DNA from: a virus
Length of the DNA: 52,713 nucleotides
IMG/VR virus record: IMGVR_UViG_3300037882_001471
Location: 1-52,713 of that record
Reading direction: 5' to 3' (one strand)
Both the position numbers and the translations under genes were made by a program. Of the stretch, positions 22,205-29,218 are shown piece by piece. Below the pieces are notes generated by a model. That model had not been told where the DNA came from. It saw nothing but the letters and a program-made list of their open reading frames with translations, and did no database searches. Positions within the stretch are counted from its first letter, which is position 1, and each line of letters begins with the position of its first letter.

Positions 22205-23149
22205 GGTAGTTCCTTTGGTTTGGGTTTTGTGTAATAGCTACACTGTAGCAGTTTACCAGATTGTAACGGTTTTACAATAGAAAAATAGAGGAAAAGCCGA
22301 TTTTCATATCCGTCCGTCAATGCAACGCTACATAAATTAAGATGTAACTATCTAAAGTGTTGCCACTTAGCAGCGCTCCAAGAGTATAAAAAACGCATAA
22401 GTGACCAAACTCAGGAAATCAAAAATTCATAAGCCGCTGTTGAAACCCCGTCCTAATCATGGCGGAATGTAGTGCGCAATAGTGTAACACCTGTATCACC
22501 TGCGCCAATCTTACCACGCTGTTACATCGTCACCTAATGCAGAATAAACTACATTCTACACACTACATCATTACACAAGCTAGATGTGGGGAAGATGCCA
22601 GGTAGGTAGCAGGCTGGCGCATCTCTACCGAGGGGGGCCGTTCCCCCGTCTTTTGCGGGGCGTGGGATCGATCCGCACATTTTGTAAATTTGGCAAAATT
22701 GAAAACCCGAACCAAGATTCATGAGTTATAAAAGTTGAAAATATAACTCACACCCCCTCCCCCCCACTTCAACAGATATAAATTCTCCATTCGGAAATTT
22801 TCTGGTATTTTGAACATCAAGCCCCTCACGTTCCTAGAGGGTTGGGGAAGGCAGCAACGCTTGAATGGATTACCTGCAACAGATGAGCCGTGAGATATTC
22901 CGGGGAGAATGGTTGTCAAACTGTCGGTGATGTGGGCTTGTCATTGGCGATGGAAGGTAGTCACTGCCAAAATTTTTTCCGATCTGGCAGCAGCCACGAG
23001 CAGTGCATTTACAGTTGACACCAGATTTTACAGTGTGTAAAACTTGCTCACACCGGCAGGGTAGTTTAAGGTGGTAAAAACACCGGAGGCTTGCGCCACT
23101 GGAAATGAAGGCTCGAAATCTTCCTCTGCCGCCACAAAAGGAGCATGAA
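22205..23149. promoter_or_regulatory. 945-bp non-coding control region
   Basis: No gene is supported here. It holds GTGTA-N5-TACAC (22229-22243), ATTGTAA-N5-TTACAAT (22260-22278), a repeat of CTACACACTACAT (22556-22568), and GGTAG/CTACC arms near 22602-22629. GGGGGG/CCCCC/CGGGG at 22632-22660 can form two mutually exclusive hairpins. GAGTTATA-N11-TATAACTC is at 22723-22749, and a C-rich stretch follows to 22770. A possible minus-strand promoter TTGTAA-16-TAAACT lies near 22250-22277. It separates the leftward early block from the rightward late genes and is a candidate switch or origin region. Confidence 0.6.
23015..23043 (+). promoter_or_regulatory. rightward promoter with TTTTAC-N5-GTAAAA operator
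   Basis: Plus strand: -35 TTGACA (23015-23020), 17-base spacer, -10 TAAAAC (23038-23043). The inverted repeat TTTTACAGTGTGTAAAA (23026-23042) covers the -10. Same geometry as the minus-strand promoters at 4387 and 20459, so one repressor could control both directions. It is the likely promoter for the 23150 gene cluster. Confidence 0.78.
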
Positions 23150-23338
23150 ATGATCACTATCGACAGCCTCATCGCAGAGGGATTGTACGCATGGGACACC
23201 AGCGTTCCACCGGATGAGCATGGCCGGCATTATCTGCGCCGCACGCCAGCAGGTGACAGGGCCGCGATGTTCTGGTCGCCGGAGAAGCTATCAGCCGTGC
23301 AAAATCTGCTCGCAGCAGCCAGCCAAGTACCGGCATGA
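23150..23338 (+). CDS. hypothetical protein, 62 aa
   Basis: Starts MITIDSLIAEGLYAWDTSVP behind AAAAGGAG. A longer frame from 23105 is possible but would contain the ribosome site. First gene of the rightward operon; ATGA overlap with the next. No family recognised. Confidence 0.62.
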   Translation: MITIDSLIAEGLYAWDTSVPPDEHGRHYLRRTPAGDRAAMFWSPEKLSAVQNLLAAASQVPA

Positions 23339-23463
23339 CAGTTGGTGAGCTGCTTGACGCGCTTAAAAATCAGCCGCGCGATCGTGAGGTAACTTTCACC
23401 ACGCCGAATGGTCAGGTATGGACGCCTGAGAAACCAAAGGAACAAAATGATGCTCGTAAGTGA
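23335..23463 (+). CDS. small protein with LLDAL-type motif, 42 aa
   Basis: MTVGELLDALKNQPRDREVT then FTTPNGQVWTPEKPKEQNDA. The first 20 residues resemble the start of the next protein (LVSDLIKALQAMPQDALVEF), a motif common in small phage proteins. Its ATG overlaps the previous stop and it overlaps the next gene by 17 bases. Confidence 0.58.
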   Translation: MTVGELLDALKNQPRDREVTFTTPNGQVWTPEKPKEQNDARK

Positions 23464-23635
23464 TTTGATAAAAGCATTGCAGGCGATGCCGCAGGATGCG
23501 CTCGTGGAATTTCATGACGCAACCTATAACCGCACCTGCCCGGTCAACATCGTGCATCCACAGCCTGTCAAGGTGGATCGCATTTCGGCAGAATTTGCGG
23601 TCGTTCTCACCAACAATGATGGAAGGTATCGCTGA
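23447..23635 (+). CDS. small protein with LIKALQAMPQDA motif, 62 aa
   Basis: Starts MMLVSDLIKALQAMPQDALV followed by EFHDATYNRTCPVNIVHPQP. The motif recurs in many phage early proteins of unknown function. The start at 23447 is preferred over 23408 because AAAGGAAC is upstream. The stop overlaps the ACP start (TGATG). Confidence 0.65.
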   Translation: MMLVSDLIKALQAMPQDALVEFHDATYNRTCPVNIVHPQPVKVDRISAEFAVVLTNNDGRYR

Positions 23636-23862
23636 TGAGCGACATTAACGCACGATTGCAGCACATCGTTACCATGATGGGCATCACCTACAACCGCGAT
23701 CAAACATGGGAGCAGATGGGGCTGGACTCATTGGATGAAATTTCGCTGGTGATGGAGATCGAGGAAGAATTCAACATCGAAATTCCTGATGGAAAAGCTG
23801 CGGAGATAAAAAATCCTGAGCAGGCGATCGAATATTTAAAACAAAGGGGAATACTGTTGTGA
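23635..23862 (+). CDS. acyl carrier protein
   Basis: 75 residues, the normal ACP length, with the attachment site GLDSLDEISLVMEIEEEFNI: the Ser of DSL would carry 4'-phosphopantetheine. Acidic helix II and the IEIPDGKAAEIKNPEQAIEY ending are typical. ACPs carry acyl groups in fatty acid, lipid A or secondary metabolite synthesis. No partner enzyme (ketosynthase or PPTase) is visible in the window, so it would have to use host enzymes. A phage ACP is uncommon; it may alter lipid metabolism or act on an ACP-binding host protein. Confidence 0.88.
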   Translation: MSDINARLQHIVTMMGITYNRDQTWEQMGLDSLDEISLVMEIEEEFNIEIPDGKAAEIKNPEQAIEYLKQRGILL

Positions 23863-24059
23863 GCTATCACGCCTATCCGCGATCCGGTAAATGGATTCTC
23901 ACCCGCACGGGCGGCAAGCGCGCGCTCAAACGCTACGATACCGAGCGCGAAGCATGGAAAGAGGCAAAAACCCGTGCCGCATCGGAGCATGTCATCGCTT
24001 ATTTGCACGATCACACTGGCAGAATCGTAAAAAGGGTTCCGAGCTTTGAAGAAAACTGA
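23859..24059 (+). CDS. DUF2188-like protein, 66 aa
   Basis: GTG start overlapping the ACP stop (GTGA). WILTRTGGKRALKRYDTERE then AWKEAKTRAASEHVIAYLHD has the DUF2188 pattern of a strand pair, helix and strand, with a final HDHTGRI segment. DUF2188 proteins are small and of unknown function; the charged surface suggests nucleic acid binding. Confidence 0.7.
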   Translation: MSYHAYPRSGKWILTRTGGKRALKRYDTEREAWKEAKTRAASEHVIAYLHDHTGRIVKRVPSFEEN

Positions 24060-24228
24060 TGGCCTGACTTTCGAGCAGTGGCTTGGGCTGGTTGCCAGAT
24101 CGGAAAAATGGAACGGCAAGATGAGAACTCCCCGCGCTTGGAAAGTTCTGTACGATCAAAATTTGAGTTTCGAGGAAGCTGCGGTGAGCACCGCCGTTAA
24201 ACTCTACAACGTAAAAAATCAATACTAG
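24046..24228 (+). CDS. hypothetical protein, 60 aa
   Basis: TTG start overlapping the previous gene. KKTDGLTFEQWLGLVARSEK then LYDQNLSFEEAAVSTAVKLY. The last part could be a small helix-turn-helix. It is the last gene before the terminase promoter. Start choice uncertain. Confidence 0.5.
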   Translation: MKKTDGLTFEQWLGLVARSEKWNGKMRTPRAWKVLYDQNLSFEEAAVSTAVKLYNVKNQY

Positions 24229-24235
24229 ATGTAGC

Positions 24236-24271
24236 TTACACTTTGACATTATGCCCAATATGTAGCATTCT
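24236..24271 (+). promoter_or_regulatory. promoter just before terminase, possibly leaderless
   Basis: Two overlapping candidates, each with a 17-base spacer: TTACAC (24236-24241) with TATGTA (24259-24264), or TTGACA (24243-24248) with CATTCT (24266-24271). The terminase small-subunit ATG is at 24278, only 7-13 bases beyond, with no Shine-Dalgarno, so the transcript may start at or very near the ATG. Confidence 0.55.
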
Positions 24272-24277
24272 TGGGGC

Positions 24278-24889
24278 ATGACGGAGCAACTAACCACACC
24301 TACAAAGGCATATGATCTGCTTGAGCATTACGAACGCCAAGCGGTTGATGACTATGTAAATTATGCCATAAACCAGCAGTATCATCGCCGGCAGCGTATC
24401 GCGCTCGCGCTCTATGTTCCCATCCCGTCCGAACTGGTACGGCGCTCCAAAGGCGTGCTGGCAAAGCCGCTGGCGCGCGCTGCGGTGGCTGAAAAGCTGA
24501 CCGATGCGGCGAACGAACAAGACCTTTCCCCTGACCGAGTGATTCACGAGCACGCGGTGATCGGTTTCAGCAATATTGCCGATTATTTACAGATCGGCAC
24601 GTTTGGGGATTTCTCAATTAAAAATCTTGACAGCATCCCGCGTCATTTACTCGCGGCGGTGAAGTCGATGAAAACCATTCCGTCACCTTATGGGTTACGC
24701 ACGGAGATCACACTGCACGACAAGCATCCTTCCTTGAAGGTTCTCACCGAACTGATGGGCCTTGTCGCGCCTGACCGCCCCCCGGCGCTGGCGGATTATT
24801 CCAAGCCGCCGGAACAGGATCAAATCGGAGAAGGAGCACCCGAAACCGCATATGCCGCACTACTCGAATCTTCGCAGATGCGGCAATGA
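24278..24889 (+). CDS. terminase small subunit
   Basis: 203 residues directly before the large subunit. LSPDRVIHEHAVIGFSNIAD then SIKNLDSIPRHLLAAVKSMK and RTEITLHDKHPSLKVLTELM form the pattern of phage TerS proteins in which helices recognise the packaging site and the C-terminal part binds the large subunit. It selects viral DNA for packaging. No ribosome site is visible; see the promoter note. Confidence 0.85.
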   Translation: MTEQLTTPTKAYDLLEHYERQAVDDYVNYAINQQYHRRQRIALALYVPIPSELVRRSKGVLAKPLARAAVAEKLTDAANEQDLSPDRVIHEHAVIGFSNIADYLQIGTFGDFSIKNLDSIPRHLLAAVKSMKTIPSPYGLRTEITLHDKHPSLKVLTELMGLVAPDRPPALADYSKPPEQDQIGEGAPETAYAALLESSQMRQ

Positions 24890-24893
24890 TTAA

Positions 24894-26633
24894 ATGGATG
24901 ATCTGTTCGGTTTATATCGTAAGCAGACCCAGCAGGTAAGCCTAGCCGTAAGGCCGCGCGCGCTCGCGCATCAGCAATGGCCTCCTGACTATGACGCGGT
25001 GTACCGGTGGCGGCATGAAACACTGCTCAAGCTGAAGAAAGATGCGAAGCTGCTGGCGAGCAGCAAAACATATTATTCCGCGCGACCCGCAGAATTCATC
25101 ATGGATTGGATGGACACTTACGATCCGCGTAATACAGAGCGCAAATGGATGCCGTTTGTTTTTTTCATGCGGCAGAGTGATCTGGTGGAGTTTTTAGAAG
25201 CGTGCGCGATCGACCAGGAATCCGGGCTGATTGAAAAAGCGCGCGACATGGGCGCAACGTGGGTATGCTGCGGCTATACGATCTGGCGCTGGCTATTTAT
25301 TAAGAGCGATGCGATCGGCTGGGGTTCGCGCAAGGAAATGCTGGTAGATACGCTTGGTGATCCCGATAGCATTTTCGAAAAGCTGCGGCTGCTGGTGCGC
25401 CGCTTGCCGACTGTGTTTCATCCGAAGGATTTTAATTGGGCGCGCCACGCAACGTTCCTCAAACTCATCAACCCGGAGAATGGCAGCATCGTTTCCGGTG
25501 AGGCGGGTGACAATATCGGTCGCGGTGGTCGTAAGTCGATCTTCTTTAAAGACGAATCGGCGCACTATGAGCGCCCGGAGAAAATCGAATCGGCGCTTGG
25601 TGACAATACCCGCGTACAGATCGACATCTCATCGGTCAACGGACTTGGCAACGTGTTTCATCGGCGCGCAGAGCACGCGGTAGAATGGACGCGCGGGCGC
25701 GAGTTGCCGAAAGGATTCGTGCGTAAATTCATCATGGACTGGCGCGACAATCCGATGAAAAGTGAGGAATGGTATCAAACGCGCCGCGCGAAATATGAAC
25801 GCGAAGGTCTGCTGCACGTTTTTGCGCAGGAAGTTGATCGCAACTATTCCGCCGCCATCAGCAACACCGTTATCGAATATCACTGGATTCGCGCTGCTAT
25901 CGATTCACATATCAAAGTACCGTACATTGCCGCTGCATATGCAGAACTGAAAAAGCATAATGAAATTTATTGGTGGGGCGGCTTGGACGTGGCCGACGAG
26001 GGTGATGACCGCAATGCTATGGCGCTCCGCGAATGGATTATCTGGCGCTCCGCTGACGAATGGGGTGAACGCGATCCTGGCATGAGCGCCCGTCGCGCCA
26101 TCGGTATGTGCCAGCCGCATTCCGGCAATATCCAATGCATGTACGATTCCATCGGTATCGGCGCGAGCGTCAAAAGCGAATATAACCGGCTCACGGAGGA
26201 TGAGAAGATCATCGATCAACGCCTGATTCCGTTCATCCCGTGGAATGCCGGTGCTGCCGTGCTTGAGCCGTTCAATCGCATCATCCCTGACGATGATAAA
26301 AGTTTACTTAATAAAGATTTCTATGAGAACCTTAAGGCGCAGGCGTGGTGGTCGCTGCGCACGCGCTTTTACAAGACGTATAAAGCGGTCACAGAAGGGA
26401 TAATGTACCCGGTGGATCAGTTGATCAGCCTCGATAGCACAATGCCCCTGCTGGACTCGATATGCAAGGAATTGGCACAGCCCACGCACGTTAAATCCCA
26501 CAGGCTTAAAACCATGATCGATAAGAAGCCAAAAGGGACGAAATCCCCCAACTTGGCCGATAGCGGCGTACTGGCATATTTCCCTGTTCCGGGTGATTCC
26601 AGCGTGGTTCAGGTGGGGGTGTATGGTCATTGA
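24894..26633 (+). CDS. terminase large subunit
   Basis: 579 residues. ATPase: an adenine-motif region near MPFVFFMRQSDLVEFLEACA, the divergent Walker A KARDMGATWV, Walker B with catalytic Glu IFFKDESAHYE, and the coupling region RVQIDISSVNGLGNVFH. C-terminal RNase H-like nuclease: WWGGLDVADEGDD (first Asp), YDSIGIGASVK, and NLADSGVLAYF with the last Asp. It powers DNA translocation into the prohead and cuts the concatemer. The start at 24894 is weakly supported by ribosome site, but is the first ATG after TerS. Confidence 0.92.
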   Translation: MDDLFGLYRKQTQQVSLAVRPRALAHQQWPPDYDAVYRWRHETLLKLKKDAKLLASSKTYYSARPAEFIMDWMDTYDPRNTERKWMPFVFFMRQSDLVEFLEACAIDQESGLIEKARDMGATWVCCGYTIWRWLFIKSDAIGWGSRKEMLVDTLGDPDSIFEKLRLLVRRLPTVFHPKDFNWARHATFLKLINPENGSIVSGEAGDNIGRGGRKSIFFKDESAHYERPEKIESALGDNTRVQIDISSVNGLGNVFHRRAEHAVEWTRGRELPKGFVRKFIMDWRDNPMKSEEWYQTRRAKYEREGLLHVFAQEVDRNYSAAISNTVIEYHWIRAAIDSHIKVPYIAAAYAELKKHNEIYWWGGLDVADEGDDRNAMALREWIIWRSADEWGERDPGMSARRAIGMCQPHSGNIQCMYDSIGIGASVKSEYNRLTEDEKIIDQRLIPFIPWNAGAAVLEPFNRIIPDDDKSLLNKDFYENLKAQAWWSLRTRFYKTYKAVTEGIMYPVDQLISLDSTMPLLDSICKELAQPTHVKSHRLKTMIDKKPKGTKSPNLADSGVLAYFPVPGDSSVVQVGVYGH

Positions 26634-26660
26634 TGTAACACAAGATATGGTGTTCTGGCC

Positions 26661-26689
26661 TTTACTTCCCAACAATAAGCAGTTAATAT
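26661..26689 (+). promoter_or_regulatory. possible promoter before portal
   Basis: -35 TTTACT (26661-26666), 17-base spacer, -10 TAATAT (26684-26689), 22 bases before the portal ATG, which has AGGGGAG as ribosome site. Four of six consensus bases in each box. Confidence 0.5.
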
Positions 26690-26710
26690 CGCACCAAAAG
26701 GGGAGCTATT

Positions 26711-28204
26711 ATGGCCGCTGAAGTCCATCCGTTGCTGGTTCGCGCTAAAGATGTAGCCTCGATGGTTCCGTATTGGGATCAGGTAGAGGCGATCGTAGAG
26801 GGTTATGAAGCCGTGAAATCGGCAGGCAAAACCTATCTTCCCATGTTCCCCGATGAAACCGTAACCGATTACGGTTTCCGCCTTGAATGCACAAAATTCA
26901 CGAACATTTATCGTGACGTGCTTGAAGGTCTTGCCACCAAACCTTTTGAGGAAGAAATCACGCTCATTGCAGGCGCGGGTTCCGGCAAAGATGGCAAAGG
27001 TGAAGTCGATCCTGAAGCAGCAGCGTTCGCAGAAGATGTGGACGGCGCGGGAAATAATCTCAGCATGTTCGCGGCGCTGACTTTCTTCAGCGGCATCAAT
27101 GAAGCGATTAACTGGATTTTTGTCGATTATCCTGTTGTCGAATTGCAGCCTGGTCAAGTGATCTCGCAGGCTGAAGCGAAACAGAAAAATCTGAAGCCGT
27201 TCTGGTCGCATGTGCTCGCGCGCAATGTGTATGAAGTTCGCACGAAAATTATCGGCGCGAAAGAACTGCTCACCTACATTCGCATCTTCGAACCGGCAAG
27301 CGACACGATAACAAAAGATCGCGTGCGCGTGTTCCAACGCAGCGATGATGGTGTTGTGACATGGGAGCTTTTCGAGAAGAATGAGGAAGCGAAGGAAATC
27401 GAAAATCAGATGGTCAGGATCGGCGGCGGCACTCTGAGCATCGACGTGATTCCGTTCGTGCCGTTCATCACCGGTCGCCGGGATGGGCGCACTTTTAAAT
27501 TCTCACCTGTCATGCGCGATGCTGCGGATTTGCAGATGACGCTTTACAAAAACGAATCGGCGCTGGAATTCATCAAGGTCATGGCGGGCTATCCGATGCT
27601 CGCTGCGAACGGAATGAAGCCGCAGATGGGGCCGGATGGTAAAACGCCTCTCAAGCTCGCCATTGGCCCGATGCGCGTGTTATACGGTGTGCCTGATGGG
27701 GCGGGCAACAGCGGATCGTGGAGCTTCATCGAGCCGAATGCAAATTCGATGGAATTCCTGCAAAAGAACATCGACAAAACCAAGCAGGATTTGCGTGAAC
27801 TCGGTCGCCAGCCGCTTACCGCGCTGTCGAGCCAGCTTACCACCGTGACCACTTCCATTGCCGCCGGTAAAGCCCGCAGTGCTGTGACTGCATGGGCGCT
27901 GGCGCTCAAGGATGCGCTGGAAAATGCGCTCAAGATCACGATGAAATACATGAACAGCGTGGTAGAGCCGGAAGTGAATGTTTACACCGGATTCGACAAC
28001 GTGACCGATGACGGCAGCGATCTCGAAGCGCTCGCCACGGCACGCGAGAATGGCGACATCTCGCAGGAAACTTATCTGTTCGAATTGAAGCGGCGCAAGG
28101 TTCTTTCGCCGGAATTCAATTACGAAGCGGAGAAAAAACGCTTGCTCAACGACATTCCCGCCGGGGGTGAAGAAGACGAGCCAAAGAATCCAGGCGATGC
28201 ATAA
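26711..28204 (+). CDS. portal protein (DUF4055 type)
   Basis: 497 residues. DQVEAIVEGYEAVKSAGKTY near the N-terminus and the central ALTFFSGINEAINWIFVDYP and AARDLQ-like MRDAADLQMTLYKNESALEF fit DUF4055 portals. Gly-Pro-rich ANGMKPQMGPDGK precedes the wing/crown helices. The C-terminal part is rich in Glu and Lys. Twelve copies would form the ring at the special vertex through which DNA passes. It lies between terminase and scaffold, as expected. Confidence 0.9.
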   Translation: MAAEVHPLLVRAKDVASMVPYWDQVEAIVEGYEAVKSAGKTYLPMFPDETVTDYGFRLECTKFTNIYRDVLEGLATKPFEEEITLIAGAGSGKDGKGEVDPEAAAFAEDVDGAGNNLSMFAALTFFSGINEAINWIFVDYPVVELQPGQVISQAEAKQKNLKPFWSHVLARNVYEVRTKIIGAKELLTYIRIFEPASDTITKDRVRVFQRSDDGVVTWELFEKNEEAKEIENQMVRIGGGTLSIDVIPFVPFITGRRDGRTFKFSPVMRDAADLQMTLYKNESALEFIKVMAGYPMLAANGMKPQMGPDGKTPLKLAIGPMRVLYGVPDGAGNSGSWSFIEPNANSMEFLQKNIDKTKQDLRELGRQPLTALSSQLTTVTTSIAAGKARSAVTAWALALKDALENALKITMKYMNSVVEPEVNVYTGFDNVTDDGSDLEALATARENGDISQETYLFELKRRKVLSPEFNYEAEKKRLLNDIPAGGEEDEPKNPGDA

Positions 28205-28211
28205 ACCTGAT

Positions 28212-28229
28212 TCACACACTAGGAGATTA
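28212..28229. repeat. 18-bp inverted repeat, left copy (scaffold ribosome site)
   Basis: TCACACACTAGGAGATTA contains the AGGAG of the scaffold gene. Its exact reverse complement is at 30437-30454, starting at the coat stop codon. Confidence 0.9.
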
Positions 28230-28234
28230 GTATC

Positions 28235-29050
28235 ATGAAAAGACTTTTTACTACGGTGAGCTTCCTCGCGTTTTTGAGCGCTCACGATAACGGCACGCCC
28301 GGTTGGAAACTGGACGCTGAAGGCAAGATCGTACTGAAAGACGGCAACCCTGTTTACATCAACGCCAGCGGTCAGGAGCAGACTGTTGGAGGCGATACCA
28401 TCAGCAATCTCAATAAAGAATCGAAGGCTCATCGTGAGCGCGCGGAGGCGGCGGAAGCAAAGCTGAAACCGTTCGAAGGTATCGATGTCGAAGCCGCCAA
28501 GAAAGCGCTCGAAACCGTGAAGAATATCGATGCCAAAAAACTCATCGATGCAGGTGAAGTCGAAAAGGTGAAAGACCAGATCAAAAAAGAATTCACCACG
28601 CAACTCGAAGAAAAAGACAAGACCACTCAAACTCTGCAACAGCGTATCGATAACATGCTTGTGGACGGTATTTTCTCGAACTCCACTTTCGTTCGTGACA
28701 ACATCGCCGTGCCGCAGGATATGTTTCAGGCTGCGTTCCGCAATAACTTCAAAATCGAAGACGGCAAGATCATAACTTACGATAAATCGGGCAATCGCCT
28801 GATGAGCAAGCAGCGTGCCGGTGAATATGCTGATCCTGAAGAAGCTCTGCAACTGCTTGTGGAGATGCACCCGCAGAAGGAAACCATTCTGAAAGCCAAT
28901 CCCGGTAGCGGCACTGGCAATCAGGGCGGTGGCGGCAACCGTGGCACGGGCCGTGTCATGAAACGTGCTGAATTCGAGAAGCTGCCCCCCGCTGGTCAGG
29001 CAGATATTTCGGGCAAAGTTTCGAAGGGTGAAATGCAGCTTGTTGACTGA
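28235..29050 (+). CDS. scaffolding protein
   Basis: 271 residues. GWKLDAEGKIVLKDGNPVYI at the front, a long coiled coil (residues 50-150, NLNKESKAHRERAEAAEAKL ... TQTLQQRIDNML), a small central domain and a Gly/Asn-rich linker before GTGRVMKRAEFEKLPPAGQA. This is the layout of scaffolds that precede P22-type coats. It should guide procapsid assembly and then leave. Odd: the first 16 residues, MKRLFTTVSFLAFLSA, look like a signal peptide and resemble the start of the tail-tube protein. Confidence 0.82.
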   Translation: MKRLFTTVSFLAFLSAHDNGTPGWKLDAEGKIVLKDGNPVYINASGQEQTVGGDTISNLNKESKAHRERAEAAEAKLKPFEGIDVEAAKKALETVKNIDAKKLIDAGEVEKVKDQIKKEFTTQLEEKDKTTQTLQQRIDNMLVDGIFSNSTFVRDNIAVPQDMFQAAFRNNFKIEDGKIITYDKSGNRLMSKQRAGEYADPEEALQLLVEMHPQKETILKANPGSGTGNQGGGGNRGTGRVMKRAEFEKLPPAGQADISGKVSKGEMQLVD

Positions 29051-29062
29051 TTCTAAAGCCAG

Positions 29063-29091
29063 TTGACGAATTGCTCTGACTATCGTATAGT
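29063..29091 (+). promoter_or_regulatory. strong sigma70 promoter for the coat gene
   Basis: -35 TTGACG (29063-29068), 17-base spacer, -10 TATAGT (29086-29091). Transcription should begin near 29098 and produce a leader of about 120 nt containing the structured element below. Confidence 0.82.
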
Positions 29092-29101
29092 TACACTGCA
29101 T

Positions 29102-29174
29102 CGTTTTGGATGAAACGAAGCGCTTAGGTTGGATGACCTTACAATTTTTGGTTAAACAATTGGCGCTTCGTTTC
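29102..29174 (+). ncRNA. structured 5' leader of the coat gene
   Basis: Outer stem GAAACGAAGCGC (29112-29123) with GCGCTTCGTTTC (29163-29174), 12 perfect pairs. Inside it, AGGT-TGGATG-ACCT (29126-29139) and CAATT/AATTG (29142-29162). An alternative upstream hairpin CGTTT-TGGATG-AAACG (29102-29117) shows the same TGGATG loop and competes with the outer stem. The tail-tube leader shares the loop motif and layout with different stem sequences. Confidence 0.68.
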
Positions 29175-29218
29175 TTCTATTCATGGAAGTTGCGCCGCTA
29201 AACAAGAGGTGTACTTTT

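Noticed and set aside
22719-23199. Minus-strand frames in the control region
   Set aside because: No ribosome sites, no family resemblance, and they cross promoters and inverted repeats.
27680-29101. 473-codon antisense open frame over portal and scaffold genes
   Set aside because: The composition is not protein-like (Arg, Phe, His rich), it fully overlaps two clear structural genes, and it spans the coat promoter.
29102-29174. Hammerhead ribozyme in the coat leader
   Set aside because: Three-way-junction geometry is suggestive, but the required CUGANGA and GAAA core elements are not present in order.
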